Below are positions 38,208 to 46,834 of a stretch of DNA of 64,000 bases, piece after piece. The notes beneath the pieces are model-generated. The model searched no databases. It had not been told where the DNA came from and saw only the letters and a list, made by a program, of their open reading frames with translations. The stretch covers positions 47,618 through 111,617 of the forward strand of contig NZ_JAAUVI010000013.1 of NCBI RefSeq assembly GCF_021352225.1, in the 5' to 3' direction. Each line of letters starts with the position of its first letter. Within the stretch, counting starts at the first letter, position 1. Origin of the DNA: Methylobacterium sp. C25 (lineage in GTDB: Bacteria; Pseudomonadota; Alphaproteobacteria; Rhizobiales; Beijerinckiaceae). The position numbers and the translations under genes were made by a program.

Positions 38208-38269
38208 ACGTTCGGGACGGCCGGAAAGGGCTCCATTCAAGCGTTCGTTAACGACGCTTCGCCTAACTG

Positions 38270-41200
38270 GTGGAGAACCGCTCCAGCGGGAGTCGGACCT
38301 TGTATCGAGTCATTTCACAGATCATGCGCGCAACGGGACGGCCTCCCCATTCCCATCGTGATCCCTCGCGTCCCGGCCGTGGCGGGGACCGCCTCGACCT
38401 CTCGATAGGCGCCATCACCCAGCGCCTGATGAAGATCCGCTCCAATGTCGCGCGCCGTCTCTACGGTCCGCCGCAGCGTTCGGCCCAGCCTGTGGCGCGA
38501 CCCGCGCCAGAAGCGCCGATGAGCTGGCTCACCTCGCCGCAGGCCATGCTGGCAGCAGATCCATCCGACCCCTCGGTGGTATGGCCGGACGTGGATACCG
38601 CGCAGGACCACTACTTCGATCTGGCCCATGAGAGCCGCATCGATGAGGACGCCTCGCGTGACGGCGTCCTGGTGCGCACCCCGCGCCGTCCGAACGCCAT
38701 CGTCCCGCAAGGCATGCCGGTCCAGGCCCGGGATCCGAGCGTCCGCTTCACCCGCACACCCGACCCCGTCCTGCAGGAGCGCCGCCTGCGCGCCATCGAG
38801 GCCGAGCGCGAGGCGCAGCGGCAGGCTCAGGCCCTAGCCGAGGCTCAGGCCGCCGCCCTCGCCGCGGCCGAAGTCGCGCGCGAGGCTGCCGAGGCAGAGG
38901 CGCGCCGCGCGGAGGAACTCGCCGCCGAGCAGGCCGAAGACGCCGCGCGCGCTGGCGCCGACGCCGTTCCATCCTGGCGCCGCCCCTTCGTGCCGCCGCC
39001 GGGCGTGCGCTTCTTCCGTACCCCCGACCGGCCGCGCCAGGCCGCAAAGCCCGCATTGGCTGCCGAGATGCCAGAGACCGAATGGTCCGATGTCCCGGAC
39101 TGGTCGGATCTCCAGGGCTGGTTCGGCGCCGCGGAGCCGTCCTCGACCGAACTCTGGTACGCAGACGCCCCCAAGTCGCAGCCGCAAGCCGCGCATCCGG
39201 TGCCGGCGGCGCCTGTTGCCGAGAGCTTCGTCTCGGTGCCCCTCGATATCTCTCATCTGCGCTCGCTGCCGCCGGCACCGGCCTACATGCTCGACCATCT
39301 CGTCCGGTTCGAGCGCATGCCGATGCCGCTTCCGGCCAACGTACCCGCTGAAGAGATCGAGCGGCCGGCTCCCGCGAAGCCTTCGCTGAGCCTCCTGCCC
39401 GGCGGTCGCTCGACTGTCGTCGCACCGGTTGCTCCACCCGCGCTCTCGGCCATGGCCGCCCGCGCTGCGATCCGTCCGGCGCTCAAGGCCAGGCCGTTCG
39501 TACAGCCCCCCTCCCCTCTTCCGTCGATGCAGGACGAGCCTGCTCCGGCGCCCCGACCGCTGCCGATCCCGGCGCGTCCGGTCCTGCTGCGCACGCCCAA
39601 GACCGCCGCGCCCGAGATCGAGGAGATCGAAGACGACTTCTCTGAGCCGGAGCCCGCTCCCGAGACGGCCGCCAAACAGCCGGCTCCCGTCTCGACGTCT
39701 CGCGCGATCATGCCGGAGCGTCAGCTCCTGGTGCCGGCGAACCGTCACGTTCCGATGTCCTTCATCGGCAACGCCGATTACGAGCTGCCCGCCCTCGAAC
39801 TGCTCGCCGAGCCGATGCTGTCGGACAGCGAGGAGGTCGACGCCGACGAGCTTGAGCAGAACGCGCTCAACCTCCAGCAGACCGTCCAAGATTTCGGCGT
39901 GCGCGGCGACATCCTCGCCGTTCGCCCCGGCCCGGTCGTGACGCTCTATGAGCTGGAGCCGGCGCCCGGCACCAAGTCGAGCCGCGTCATCGGCCTTTCG
40001 GACGACATCGCCCGCTCGATGTCCGCCGTCTCAGCGCGCGTCGCCGTGGTTCCCGGCCGAAACGTGATCGGTATCGAGCTGCCGAATCAGGTCCGCGAGA
40101 CCGTGTACCTGCGCGAACTGCTGGCCTCGGAAGACTTCGTCCACACCAAGCACAAGTTGGCGCTCTGCCTCGGCAAGAACATCGGCGGCGAGCCGATCAT
40201 CGCCGACCTCGCCCGCATGCCGCACCTGCTCGTCGCCGGCACCACTGGCTCGGGCAAGTCCGTCGCCATCAACACCATGATCCTCTCACTGCTCTACCGG
40301 CTGAAGCCGGAGGAGTGCCGCCTGATCATGGTCGACCCCAAGATGCTGGAGCTGTCGGTCTACGACGGCATCCCGCACCTGCTCTCCCCCGTCGTCATCG
40401 ACCCCAAGAAGGCGGTCATCGCCCTGAAATGGGCCGTGCGCGAGATGGAGGAGCGCTACAAGAAGATGTCCAAGGTCGGTGTGCGCAACATTGATGGCTA
40501 CAACACCCGCATGAAGGAAGCCCGCGAGAAGGGCGAGACCATCACGCGCACTATCCAGACCGGCTTCAATCGCGAGACCGGCGAGGCGGTGTTCGTCGAG
40601 GAGGAGATGGACCTCTCCGCCCTCCCCTACATCGTGATCGTGGTCGACGAGATGGCCGACCTGATGATGGTGGCCGGCAAGGACATCGAGGGCGCGATCC
40701 AGCGGCTCGCGCAGATGGCCCGCGCCGCCGGCATCCACCTTATCATGGCGACGCAGCGTCCGTCGGTCGACGTGATCACCGGCACGATCAAGGCGAACTT
40801 CCCGACCCGCATCTCCTTCCAGGTCACCTCGAAGATCGACAGCCGCACCATCCTCGGCGAGATGGGCGCCGAGCAGCTTCTCGGCCAGGGCGACATGCTG
40901 TTCATGGCCGGTGGTGGCCGCACCACCCGTGTGCACGGACCGTTCTGCTCGGATTCGGAAGTCGAGAGCGTCGTCGACCACCTGAAGCTCCAGGGCCGCC
41001 CGTCCTACCTCGACGCCGTCACCGCTGATGACGGCACCTCCGAGCCCGAGAAGCCTGCCAAGGGCTCGCGCTCCAAGGCCGACAAGGACGACGACGCGGA
41101 AGAGGCCGACGCACCCGTCTTCGACGTGAGCGCCTTCGTCGCCGCACAGGGTGGGGACGGCTCGGATCTCTACGAGCAGGCCATCGCCGTGGTGCTTCGC

Positions 41201-41383
41201 GACAAGAAGGCCTCGACCTCCTACATCCAGCGGCGCCTGCAGATTGGCTACAATCGTGCCGCCTCGATCATGGAGCGGATGGAAATCGAAGGCATCGTCG
41301 GCCAAGCCAACCATGCCGGCAAGCGCGAGATCTTGGTCGACGGCATGCCGATGCCGTCCTCCGGCTACGACGACGACGAATGA
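38270..41383 (+). CDS. ftsK: FtsK/SpoIIIE-type DNA translocase, no N-terminal membrane segments
   Basis: Hexameric DNA pump for chromosome segregation. The 1037-residue protein has an Ala/Glu-rich coiled region (about 170-225), a long Pro/Ala linker to about 520, and the alpha/beta motor with Walker A AGTTGSGKSVAIN near residue 655 and Walker B IVIVVDEMADL near 787. The C-terminal gamma winged-helix domain (967-1030) reads DLYEQAIAVVLRDKKASTSYIQRRLQIGYNRAASIMERME. There is no stretch hydrophobic enough for a membrane helix in the first 500 residues, whereas classical FtsK has four. The start is uncertain: GTG 38270 is the longest, and an ATG lies at 38324. A separate membrane-bound FtsK may exist elsewhere. 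Confidence 0.93.
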   Translation: MENRSSGSRTLYRVISQIMRATGRPPHSHRDPSRPGRGGDRLDLSIGAITQRLMKIRSNVARRLYGPPQRSAQPVARPAPEAPMSWLTSPQAMLAADPSDPSVVWPDVDTAQDHYFDLAHESRIDEDASRDGVLVRTPRRPNAIVPQGMPVQARDPSVRFTRTPDPVLQERRLRAIEAEREAQRQAQALAEAQAAALAAAEVAREAAEAEARRAEELAAEQAEDAARAGADAVPSWRRPFVPPPGVRFFRTPDRPRQAAKPALAAEMPETEWSDVPDWSDLQGWFGAAEPSSTELWYADAPKSQPQAAHPVPAAPVAESFVSVPLDISHLRSLPPAPAYMLDHLVRFERMPMPLPANVPAEEIERPAPAKPSLSLLPGGRSTVVAPVAPPALSAMAARAAIRPALKARPFVQPPSPLPSMQDEPAPAPRPLPIPARPVLLRTPKTAAPEIEEIEDDFSEPEPAPETAAKQPAPVSTSRAIMPERQLLVPANRHVPMSFIGNADYELPALELLAEPMLSDSEEVDADELEQNALNLQQTVQDFGVRGDILAVRPGPVVTLYELEPAPGTKSSRVIGLSDDIARSMSAVSARVAVVPGRNVIGIELPNQVRETVYLRELLASEDFVHTKHKLALCLGKNIGGEPIIADLARMPHLLVAGTTGSGKSVAINTMILSLLYRLKPEECRLIMVDPKMLELSVYDGIPHLLSPVVIDPKKAVIALKWAVREMEERYKKMSKVGVRNIDGYNTRMKEAREKGETITRTIQTGFNRETGEAVFVEEEMDLSALPYIVIVVDEMADLMMVAGKDIEGAIQRLAQMARAAGIHLIMATQRPSVDVITGTIKANFPTRISFQVTSKIDSRTILGEMGAEQLLGQGDMLFMAGGGRTTRVHGPFCSDSEVESVVDHLKLQGRPSYLDAVTADDGTSEPEKPAKGSRSKADKDDDAEEADAPVFDVSAFVAAQGGDGSDLYEQAIAVVLRDKKASTSYIQRRLQIGYNRAASIMERMEIEGIVGQANHAGKREILVDGMPMPSSGYDDDE

Positions 41384-41422
41384 GGCCGCAACTTCGCCAC
41401 AGGCGCGGGCTCTAACAAAGGG

Positions 41423-41449
41423 CGTCCCGGTGCTTCGCGGCCCGGGACG
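41423..41449 (+). repeat. inverted repeat between ftsK and the LolA-like gene
   Basis: Arms CGTCCCGG (41423-41430) and CCGGGACG (41442-41449) form a stable hairpin 40 bases after the ftsK stop. No T-run follows, so it may be a leaky terminator or an mRNA-stability element between the two genes. Confidence 0.4.
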
Positions 41450-41528
41450 TTCGGGGGGACCGATACGGGTTCCGAACTGCTCACCTTTCGCGCCGAATCC
41501 GTCGGCAAGTCTCGGAGACCGCAAGACG

Positions 41529-42431
41529 ATGACTGGCTGCCGCTCCCGCCTCGCCGCCGGTCCGCTGCTTCTCCTGGCCCTTGCGCTGCAGCCGCAGCCG
41601 GCGTCGGCGCAGCTGTCCAACTTCATCGACGGCCTGCTGGGCAACAAAGAGGAGAAGGCGCCCGCCGCTCCCGAGGCCGAGCCGCCCCAAGTTCCCGCCG
41701 CCAAGAAGGCTGCGCCGAAATCCGCCCAGGGCAAGGCCGCGAGCACCGACAAGCCGGCTCCTGGCAAGCCGGGCGCGAAGGCCGCGGATTCGCAAGTTGC
41801 CGCCGTTGGATCGCCGAGCGCTGGCGGCTCGATGCAGCACGCCGAGCCCGAGGCTGTGGTCCAGCGCGCCAACGCCTATTTCAACAGTTTCCAGACGCTC
41901 ACCGGTGGCTTCCTGCAGATCGGCCCGGATGGTCGCAAGATCGGCGGCAAGCTCTCGCTTGCCAAGCCGGGCCGCCTGCGCTTCGAATACGACCAGCCCT
42001 CGCCGCTGGAAGTGGTCGCCGACGGCACCTCGGTGGCAGTGCGCGACCGCAAGCTGAACACGCAGGACCTCTACTTCATCTCGCAGACGCCGCTGAAATT
42101 CCTAATTCGCGACAAGATCGATCTCGCGCGGGATCTGCAGGTGACGGAAGTCGCCAACGATCCGGGTGGTATCCGCGTTTCACTGGAGGACCGCTCGACG
42201 CTCGGAGGTACCTCGAAGATCCAGCTCTACTTCGACGCCGAGATGAAGACGCTCTCACAGTGGCGGATCACCGACCCGCAAGGCTACCTCACCACGGTGC
42301 AGCTGTCGAACCTGCAGAAGGGCAAGGCGGTCGACCCGATCCTGTTCTTCATCGATTACGGCCGCGCCGAGGACAAAGCTGCTCTCGAGCAACTGAAGCA
42401 GCAGCGCAATCAGGCGAACGCGCAAGAATAG
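41529..42431 (+). CDS. outer-membrane lipoprotein carrier LolA-like protein
   Basis: Periplasmic protein of 300 residues. It has a signal peptide (LAAGPLLLLALALQPQPASA, about 8-27), a low-complexity Lys/Ala/Pro segment (about 38-95), then a LolA-type half-barrel: VQRANAYFNSFQTLTGGFLQIGPDGRKIGGKLSLAKPGRLRFEYDQPSPLEVVADGTSVAVRDRK. It probably chaperones lipoproteins or another lipid between the membranes. The charged, Pro-rich insertion before the domain is not typical of LolA. GGAGA precedes the ATG. It follows ftsK, the same order as ftsK-lolA in many bacteria, which supports the assignment. Confidence 0.85.
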   Translation: MTGCRSRLAAGPLLLLALALQPQPASAQLSNFIDGLLGNKEEKAPAAPEAEPPQVPAAKKAAPKSAQGKAASTDKPAPGKPGAKAADSQVAAVGSPSAGGSMQHAEPEAVVQRANAYFNSFQTLTGGFLQIGPDGRKIGGKLSLAKPGRLRFEYDQPSPLEVVADGTSVAVRDRKLNTQDLYFISQTPLKFLIRDKIDLARDLQVTEVANDPGGIRVSLEDRSTLGGTSKIQLYFDAEMKTLSQWRITDPQGYLTTVQLSNLQKGKAVDPILFFIDYGRAEDKAALEQLKQQRNQANAQE

Positions 42432-42438
42432 GCTTGTT

Positions 42439-43167
42439 TCAACTCGCCTTAAGCACGGGCTCGCGCCAGCGATCGAGTTCCGTATCGATCGCGCCTTGCG
42501 TGCCGCGCACGAATTCCGCGCCACTCAGTCCCGGCGCGAGCGTGGCGAGATAGCTGACCACTACCGTTCCGGGTCGATGACGTGAGCCGCCATTCGGCCA
42601 ATACAGGCCCGAATTCACCGCGACTGGCAGCACCGGCAGGCCGAGCTTCGCGTAGAGGAGCTCGACGCCGCGCTTGAACTGAACCGGATCGCCGATTTCT
42701 CCGCGCGTGCCCTCCGGGAACATCAAGATCGAGCGCCCCTGCCCGATCGCGGCCCTGCTCTCATCGATCATGATGCGCAGCGCCTGAGTGCCGTTGGCCC
42801 GGTCGATGATGATCATCGGCGAGCGCTTGAGGAACCAGCCCACAATCGGGATGGTCACCAACTCGCGCTTCGCGACGATCGCGACATCGGGGACGAGAGT
42901 CAGGAAGGCCAGCGTTTCCCAGGCCGATTGGTGGTTCGCCACGATCAGGCATGGCTCGGCTGGGATGCGCTCGCGACTCTCCTCGACATAAGTCAGGCCG
43001 ACGATGTGGCGCAGCCCGAACAGGATGCCCCGTGACCAGAGCCGGGTGAAGGCACGGATCGGCCGACCGGGCGAGCCGAGCGCAGCCAAAACGACCAGGG
43101 GCAGTGCAAACAGGCCTGTCCATGCAGCCCAATAGAGGTTGAAAAGCGCGGAGCGGGTGCCTGACAC
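42439..43167 (-). CDS. plsC: 1-acyl-sn-glycerol-3-phosphate acyltransferase
   Basis: PlsC-type enzyme, 242 residues, that acylates lysophosphatidate to phosphatidate at the inner membrane. A hydrophobic helix (about 10-32) is followed by the catalytic block IVANHQSAWETLAFL (HX4E here, where the classical motif is HX4D) and by PIVGWFLKRSPMIIIDR, LMFPEGTRGEIGD and LPVLPVAVNSGLYWP. The Glu variant appears in related alphaproteobacterial proteins to my knowledge. The start is GTG at 43167 with AAGGA six bases upstream; the longer frame is rejected. It converges on the LolA-like gene with a seven-base gap. Confidence 0.92.
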   Translation of the reverse strand: MSGTRSALFNLYWAAWTGLFALPLVVLAALGSPGRPIRAFTRLWSRGILFGLRHIVGLTYVEESRERIPAEPCLIVANHQSAWETLAFLTLVPDVAIVAKRELVTIPIVGWFLKRSPMIIIDRANGTQALRIMIDESRAAIGQGRSILMFPEGTRGEIGDPVQFKRGVELLYAKLGLPVLPVAVNSGLYWPNGGSRHRPGTVVVSYLATLAPGLSGAEFVRGTQGAIDTELDRWREPVLKAS

Positions 43168-43260
43168 ACGGTATCCTTGCAGGAGAGGTTGCCGACCGTC
43201 GTGGAGAGCAGAGCTTAGGCGGCATTTCACCGGCGACGAACGCTCGAAAGCGATCTATCG

Positions 43261-44112
43261 GTGACGCCCTTCGACGATGCCAACCCCACAGGGCCGGATC
43301 CGTTGCGCTTCACCATCACCACCTGGAACATCAATTCGGTGCGGCTTCGCATCGACTCGGTACTGCGTTTCCTCGCTGCTGCGAAGCCCGACGTGCTCTG
43401 CCTGCAGGAGACGAAGTGCCCCGACGATGCCTTTCCGTTGAAGGCATTGCGCGGCTCGGGCTACGAGAACGTCGAGTTCGCCGGCCAGAAGGGCTATAAC
43501 GGCGTTGCGATCCTCTCGCGATTTCCGCTGATCACCCGCAACGTGATGCCGTTCTGTGAGCGGCAGGATGCGCGCCACATCTCGGCAGTGCTGGGCCCCG
43601 AGGCCGGCAACGCCGCCGGCATCGCGTTGCACGATTTCTACGTGCCGGCCGGCGGCGACATCCCGGATCGGACGCTCAACCCGAAATTCGCACACAAGCT
43701 CGATTTTCTGCAGGAGCTCCGCATCTGGGGCGGCAGGCGGCCGCCCGGCCCGACCATCCTCGTCGGCGATCTCAACGTCGCGCCGCTGGAGCACGACGTC
43801 TGGTCTCACAAGCAATTGCTCGACGTCGTCAGCCACACGCCGATCGAGACGGAGACACTCGAGACGTTGCGCGGCGAGGCCGAATGGATCGACACGGCAC
43901 GCTTCCTGACGCCGGAACCGCAGAAGATCTACACGTGGTGGAGCTACCGCTCGCCCGACTGGCAGGCCGCCAACAAGGGCCGGCGCCTCGACCACGTCTG
44001 GGTCTCGCCGGATCTGAAGGACACGGTGCGCAAGGTCGAGGTCTTTCGTGATGCCCGCGGTTGGGAGCGGCCGTCGGACCACGTCCCGGTCACGCTGAAG
44101 CTCGAGCTTTAG
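43261..44112 (+). CDS. xth: exodeoxyribonuclease III
   Basis: AP endonuclease/3'-exonuclease of base-excision repair, about 283 residues. Metal and active-site motifs are complete: TTWNINSVRLR (Asn), CLQETKCPDD (Glu), GYNGVAILSR, ILVGDLNVAP (Asp, Asn), YTWWSYR, RLDHVWVSP (Asp) and PSDHVPV (the catalytic Asp-His). The GTG at 43261 is the likely start, though the conserved part begins about 16 residues later. Its TAG stop overlaps the end of the APC transporter gene on the other strand by four bases. Confidence 0.95.
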   Translation: MTPFDDANPTGPDPLRFTITTWNINSVRLRIDSVLRFLAAAKPDVLCLQETKCPDDAFPLKALRGSGYENVEFAGQKGYNGVAILSRFPLITRNVMPFCERQDARHISAVLGPEAGNAAGIALHDFYVPAGGDIPDRTLNPKFAHKLDFLQELRIWGGRRPPGPTILVGDLNVAPLEHDVWSHKQLLDVVSHTPIETETLETLRGEAEWIDTARFLTPEPQKIYTWWSYRSPDWQAANKGRRLDHVWVSPDLKDTVRKVEVFRDARGWERPSDHVPVTLKLEL

Positions 44113-45542
44113 GCCTGCTCGCCCCGCACGGTCCGTAAGCGGTAACGGCCGTAGCCAAAGAATATCGCAAGGCCGAGGCCGAGCCAGACCGCCAGCCGGA
44201 TCCAGGTGTCGGCGGGTAGCCCTGCCATCAGGGCTAGGCAGCCGACGATGCCGAGAACCGGCAGCAGGGCGCCGCCGGGCACACGAAACGGGCGCGTCCG
44301 CTCCGGCTCGGTGTGGCGCAGGATCAGCACGGCGCTGCAGACCAGGATGAAAGCGAACAGCGTGCCGATGCTGACGAGTTCGCCCAGGACATCGATCGGC
44401 ACGAAGGCGGCCACGAGCGCCGTGAGGAGGCCGATGGTCGCCTGACCCAGGCGCGGCGCACGGGTGGCCGGATCGACCCGCGCGAAGGCATCGGGCAGGA
44501 GCCGGTCGCGGGCCATCGCGTAGAAGATCCTTCCCTGGCCGTAGAGGGCCGTGAGGCAGGAGGTCGTCAGCCCGACCAGCGCGCCGAGCTTGATGACGAG
44601 CGAGAAGCCGCCGAGGCCGACCGTATCGACCGCCTTGGCGATCGGGTCGGGCACGTTGAGCAGCCTGTAGGGCACGAGGCCGGTCAGTACGATGGCGACG
44701 GCGACGTAGAGAATCGTGCTGACGATCAGGGCTCCGATCAGGCCGATCGGGGCATCGCGCTGCGGATTGCGCGTTTCGGCCACGGCGCAGGACACGGTCT
44801 CGAAGCCGACATAGGCGAAGAACACCACGCCCGCGCCGCGTAGGATCCCGCTCCAACCGAAAGATCCAAACGAGCCCTCGTTCGGCGGGACCAGCGGCGA
44901 CCACAGTTCCGGCCTCACGTGCAGGGCGCCAACCAATACGAAGGCCAGGATGATAGCGACCTTCAGAGCGACCAGGATCGCGTTGCTCAAAGCCGCATCC
45001 CGCGCGCCTCTCATCAGCAGAAGGGTGAGACCGAGGGTGATCGCAGCGGCGGGCAGGTCGATGATCCCGCCTTTGCCGGGCGCCCCGGCGAGAGCGGCCG
45101 GCAGCCTCAATCCGAAATCGGCGGCGAGGCTCTGAGCATAGCCCGACCATCCCACCGCGACCGTGGCAGCTGCCATGGCGAATTCGAGGACGAGGTCCCA
45201 GCCGATGATCCAGGCAGCCATGCTGCCCAGCGTCGCGTAGGTATAGGTGTAGGTCGAGCCCGGCGCGGGAATCATTGCTGCGAGCTCGGCATAGCAGAGC
45301 CCGACCAGCCCGCTGGCGAGCCCAGCGATGATGAAGGACAGCGCGAGCCCCGGACCTGCGAATTGCGCGGCCGCAGTTCCCGTCAGCACGAAGATGCCGG
45401 CGCCAATCGTGGCCCCGACCCCGATACAGACCAAGCTGAAGGCCGAGAGTGTCCTGGCGAGGCTGGTCGAAGTCCCTCCGGAATCCTGCTGCGCCAGGAT
45501 CGCGGCGATGGGTTTCCGGGTGGCGAGGGCGGAGGCGAGCAA
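44109..45542 (-). CDS. APC family amino acid permease (cationic amino-acid transporter type)
   Basis: Twelve-helix inner-membrane amino-acid transporter of 477 residues. The first helix has the substrate-binding break VCIGVGATIGAGIFVLTG. Further marks are LCYAELAAMIPAPGSTYTYTYATLG, AYVGFETVSCAVAETRNPQRDAPIG and ALYGQGRIFYAMARDRLLPDAF, all typical of the CAT/YfnA branch. Substrates of this branch are often cationic or branched-chain amino acids; none can be fixed here. The start is TTG, with GGAAG upstream. It overlaps the xth stop tail to tail and lies downstream of bioF by 84 bp. Confidence 0.9.
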   Translation of the reverse strand: MLASALATRKPIAAILAQQDSGGTSTSLARTLSAFSLVCIGVGATIGAGIFVLTGTAAAQFAGPGLALSFIIAGLASGLVGLCYAELAAMIPAPGSTYTYTYATLGSMAAWIIGWDLVLEFAMAAATVAVGWSGYAQSLAADFGLRLPAALAGAPGKGGIIDLPAAAITLGLTLLLMRGARDAALSNAILVALKVAIILAFVLVGALHVRPELWSPLVPPNEGSFGSFGWSGILRGAGVVFFAYVGFETVSCAVAETRNPQRDAPIGLIGALIVSTILYVAVAIVLTGLVPYRLLNVPDPIAKAVDTVGLGGFSLVIKLGALVGLTTSCLTALYGQGRIFYAMARDRLLPDAFARVDPATRAPRLGQATIGLLTALVAAFVPIDVLGELVSIGTLFAFILVCSAVLILRHTEPERTRPFRVPGGALLPVLGIVGCLALMAGLPADTWIRLAVWLGLGLAIFFGYGRYRLRTVRGEQA

Positions 45543-45626
45543 GAGCGAGGCTTCCAGCGGACGATTGCCCGGTAAAGTTCTGACTGCAACAACTCCGCAA
45601 TGCGAATGCCAATCGTCAGCGGATGT

Positions 45627-46757
45627 CTATGCTACAACAGGCGGCCGAAGTTCCGACAGAGCGCCGGCGAGCGCGTCGACCTGTTCCTCGCTATGCGCTG
45701 CCGAGAAAGCGACGCGGAGCCGGGCCGTGCTCCCGGGCACCGTCGGCGGTCGGATTGCAACGACCAGGAAGCCCCGCTCTTCCAGCGCATTCGAGAGATC
45801 GAGCGCTGTTTCCGCCTCGCCGACGACGATCGGCACGATCGGGCTCTGTGCCTGCGGCAACGCGAGCCGGGCCGTGAACCGCCGCGCGAGCCCCAGTGGC
45901 CGGGCGGCGCGGTCCGGCTCGGTTTCGACGATGTTGAGGGCGGCGAGCGCGGCGGCGGCGGAGGCAGGTGGCAGGCCGGTGGTGTAGACGAAGGAGCGGG
46001 CTCGGCTCGTCAGCAGGTCGATCACGGCCTGGGAGGCGCAGAGATAGCCGCCATAGGCGCCGAGCGTCTTCGACAGCGTACCCATTTCGAGCGGCGCGCG
46101 AGCGCCGGCCTCGACCACGCCGAGCCCGTGGGCGTCGTCGACGAGCAGCCAGGCGTCATGGGCTTGCGCGATCGCCAGCATCTCGGCGAGCGGTGCCCGG
46201 TCGCCATCCATGCTGAAGACGCGCTCCGTCAGGATCATTGCGCGCCGTGCCTTGCCGCGGTGCTTGGCCAGCAAGGTCTCGAGATGCGCAAGGTCGTTGT
46301 GGCGGAAGCGCAGCATCTCGGCGCCCGAGAGCTTCCCGCCAGCGAACAGGCAGGAATGGCCGAGGGCATCGACAAGGATCAGGTCGCCAATGCCGGCGAG
46401 CGCAGAGACGATGCCGAGATTGGCGAGGTAGCCGCTACCGAAGACGAGCGCTGCTTCCTTCCCCTTGTGGGCGGCGAGACGCTCCTCCAGCGCCACGAGC
46501 GCCGGATGGTTGCCGGTCACGAGCCGCGAGGCGCCCGCTCCTGTGCCCCACTGCGCCTGCGCCTCGTTGGCGGCCGCGATCACGCGTGGGTCGTGGCTCA
46601 GCCCGAGATAGTCGTTGCAGGAAAACGAGACGAGGTTGCGCCCGTCCCGCGCTGCTGCCGCCTCCGGTCCGCGCTCGGTCGCGACGAGGCGTCGGCGCAG
46701 GGAGGCTGCGTCGAGTTCCGCGAGCGCGCCACGCGCGAAGGCGTCGAGGCTGGACAT
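45627..46757 (-). CDS. bioF: 8-amino-7-oxononanoate synthase
   Basis: PLP enzyme, 376 residues, that joins pimeloyl-ACP (or CoA) and alanine in the first ring-assembly step of biotin synthesis. Signatures are NDYLGLSHDPRV, GTGAGASRLVTGNHP, the PLP Asp/His pair in LLVDDAHGLGVV, and the Schiff-base lysine in GTLSKTLGAYGGYL. GAGGCGCC precedes the ATG. No other biotin gene is nearby, so the bio genes are at least partly dispersed. Some close relatives (KBL, serine palmitoyltransferase) share the fold, but the length and the compact N-terminus favour BioF. Confidence 0.88.
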   Translation of the reverse strand: MSSLDAFARGALAELDAASLRRRLVATERGPEAAAARDGRNLVSFSCNDYLGLSHDPRVIAAANEAQAQWGTGAGASRLVTGNHPALVALEERLAAHKGKEAALVFGSGYLANLGIVSALAGIGDLILVDALGHSCLFAGGKLSGAEMLRFRHNDLAHLETLLAKHRGKARRAMILTERVFSMDGDRAPLAEMLAIAQAHDAWLLVDDAHGLGVVEAGARAPLEMGTLSKTLGAYGGYLCASQAVIDLLTSRARSFVYTTGLPPASAAAALAALNIVETEPDRAARPLGLARRFTARLALPQAQSPIVPIVVGEAETALDLSNALEERGFLVVAIRPPTVPGSTARLRVAFSAAHSEEQVDALAGALSELRPPVVA

Positions 46758-46834
46758 GGCGCCTCAAGCCATCCGCGCGGCACTGGAGTCAAGGCCAGAC
46801 GCCGCATCCGGGCGACGGCGCAGCCGGCAACGCG

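Noticed and set aside
43255..45612. 785-codon minus frame spanning xth and the APC permease
   Set aside because: It crosses two recognised genes, has Arg-rich low-complexity content, and is explained by GC bias.
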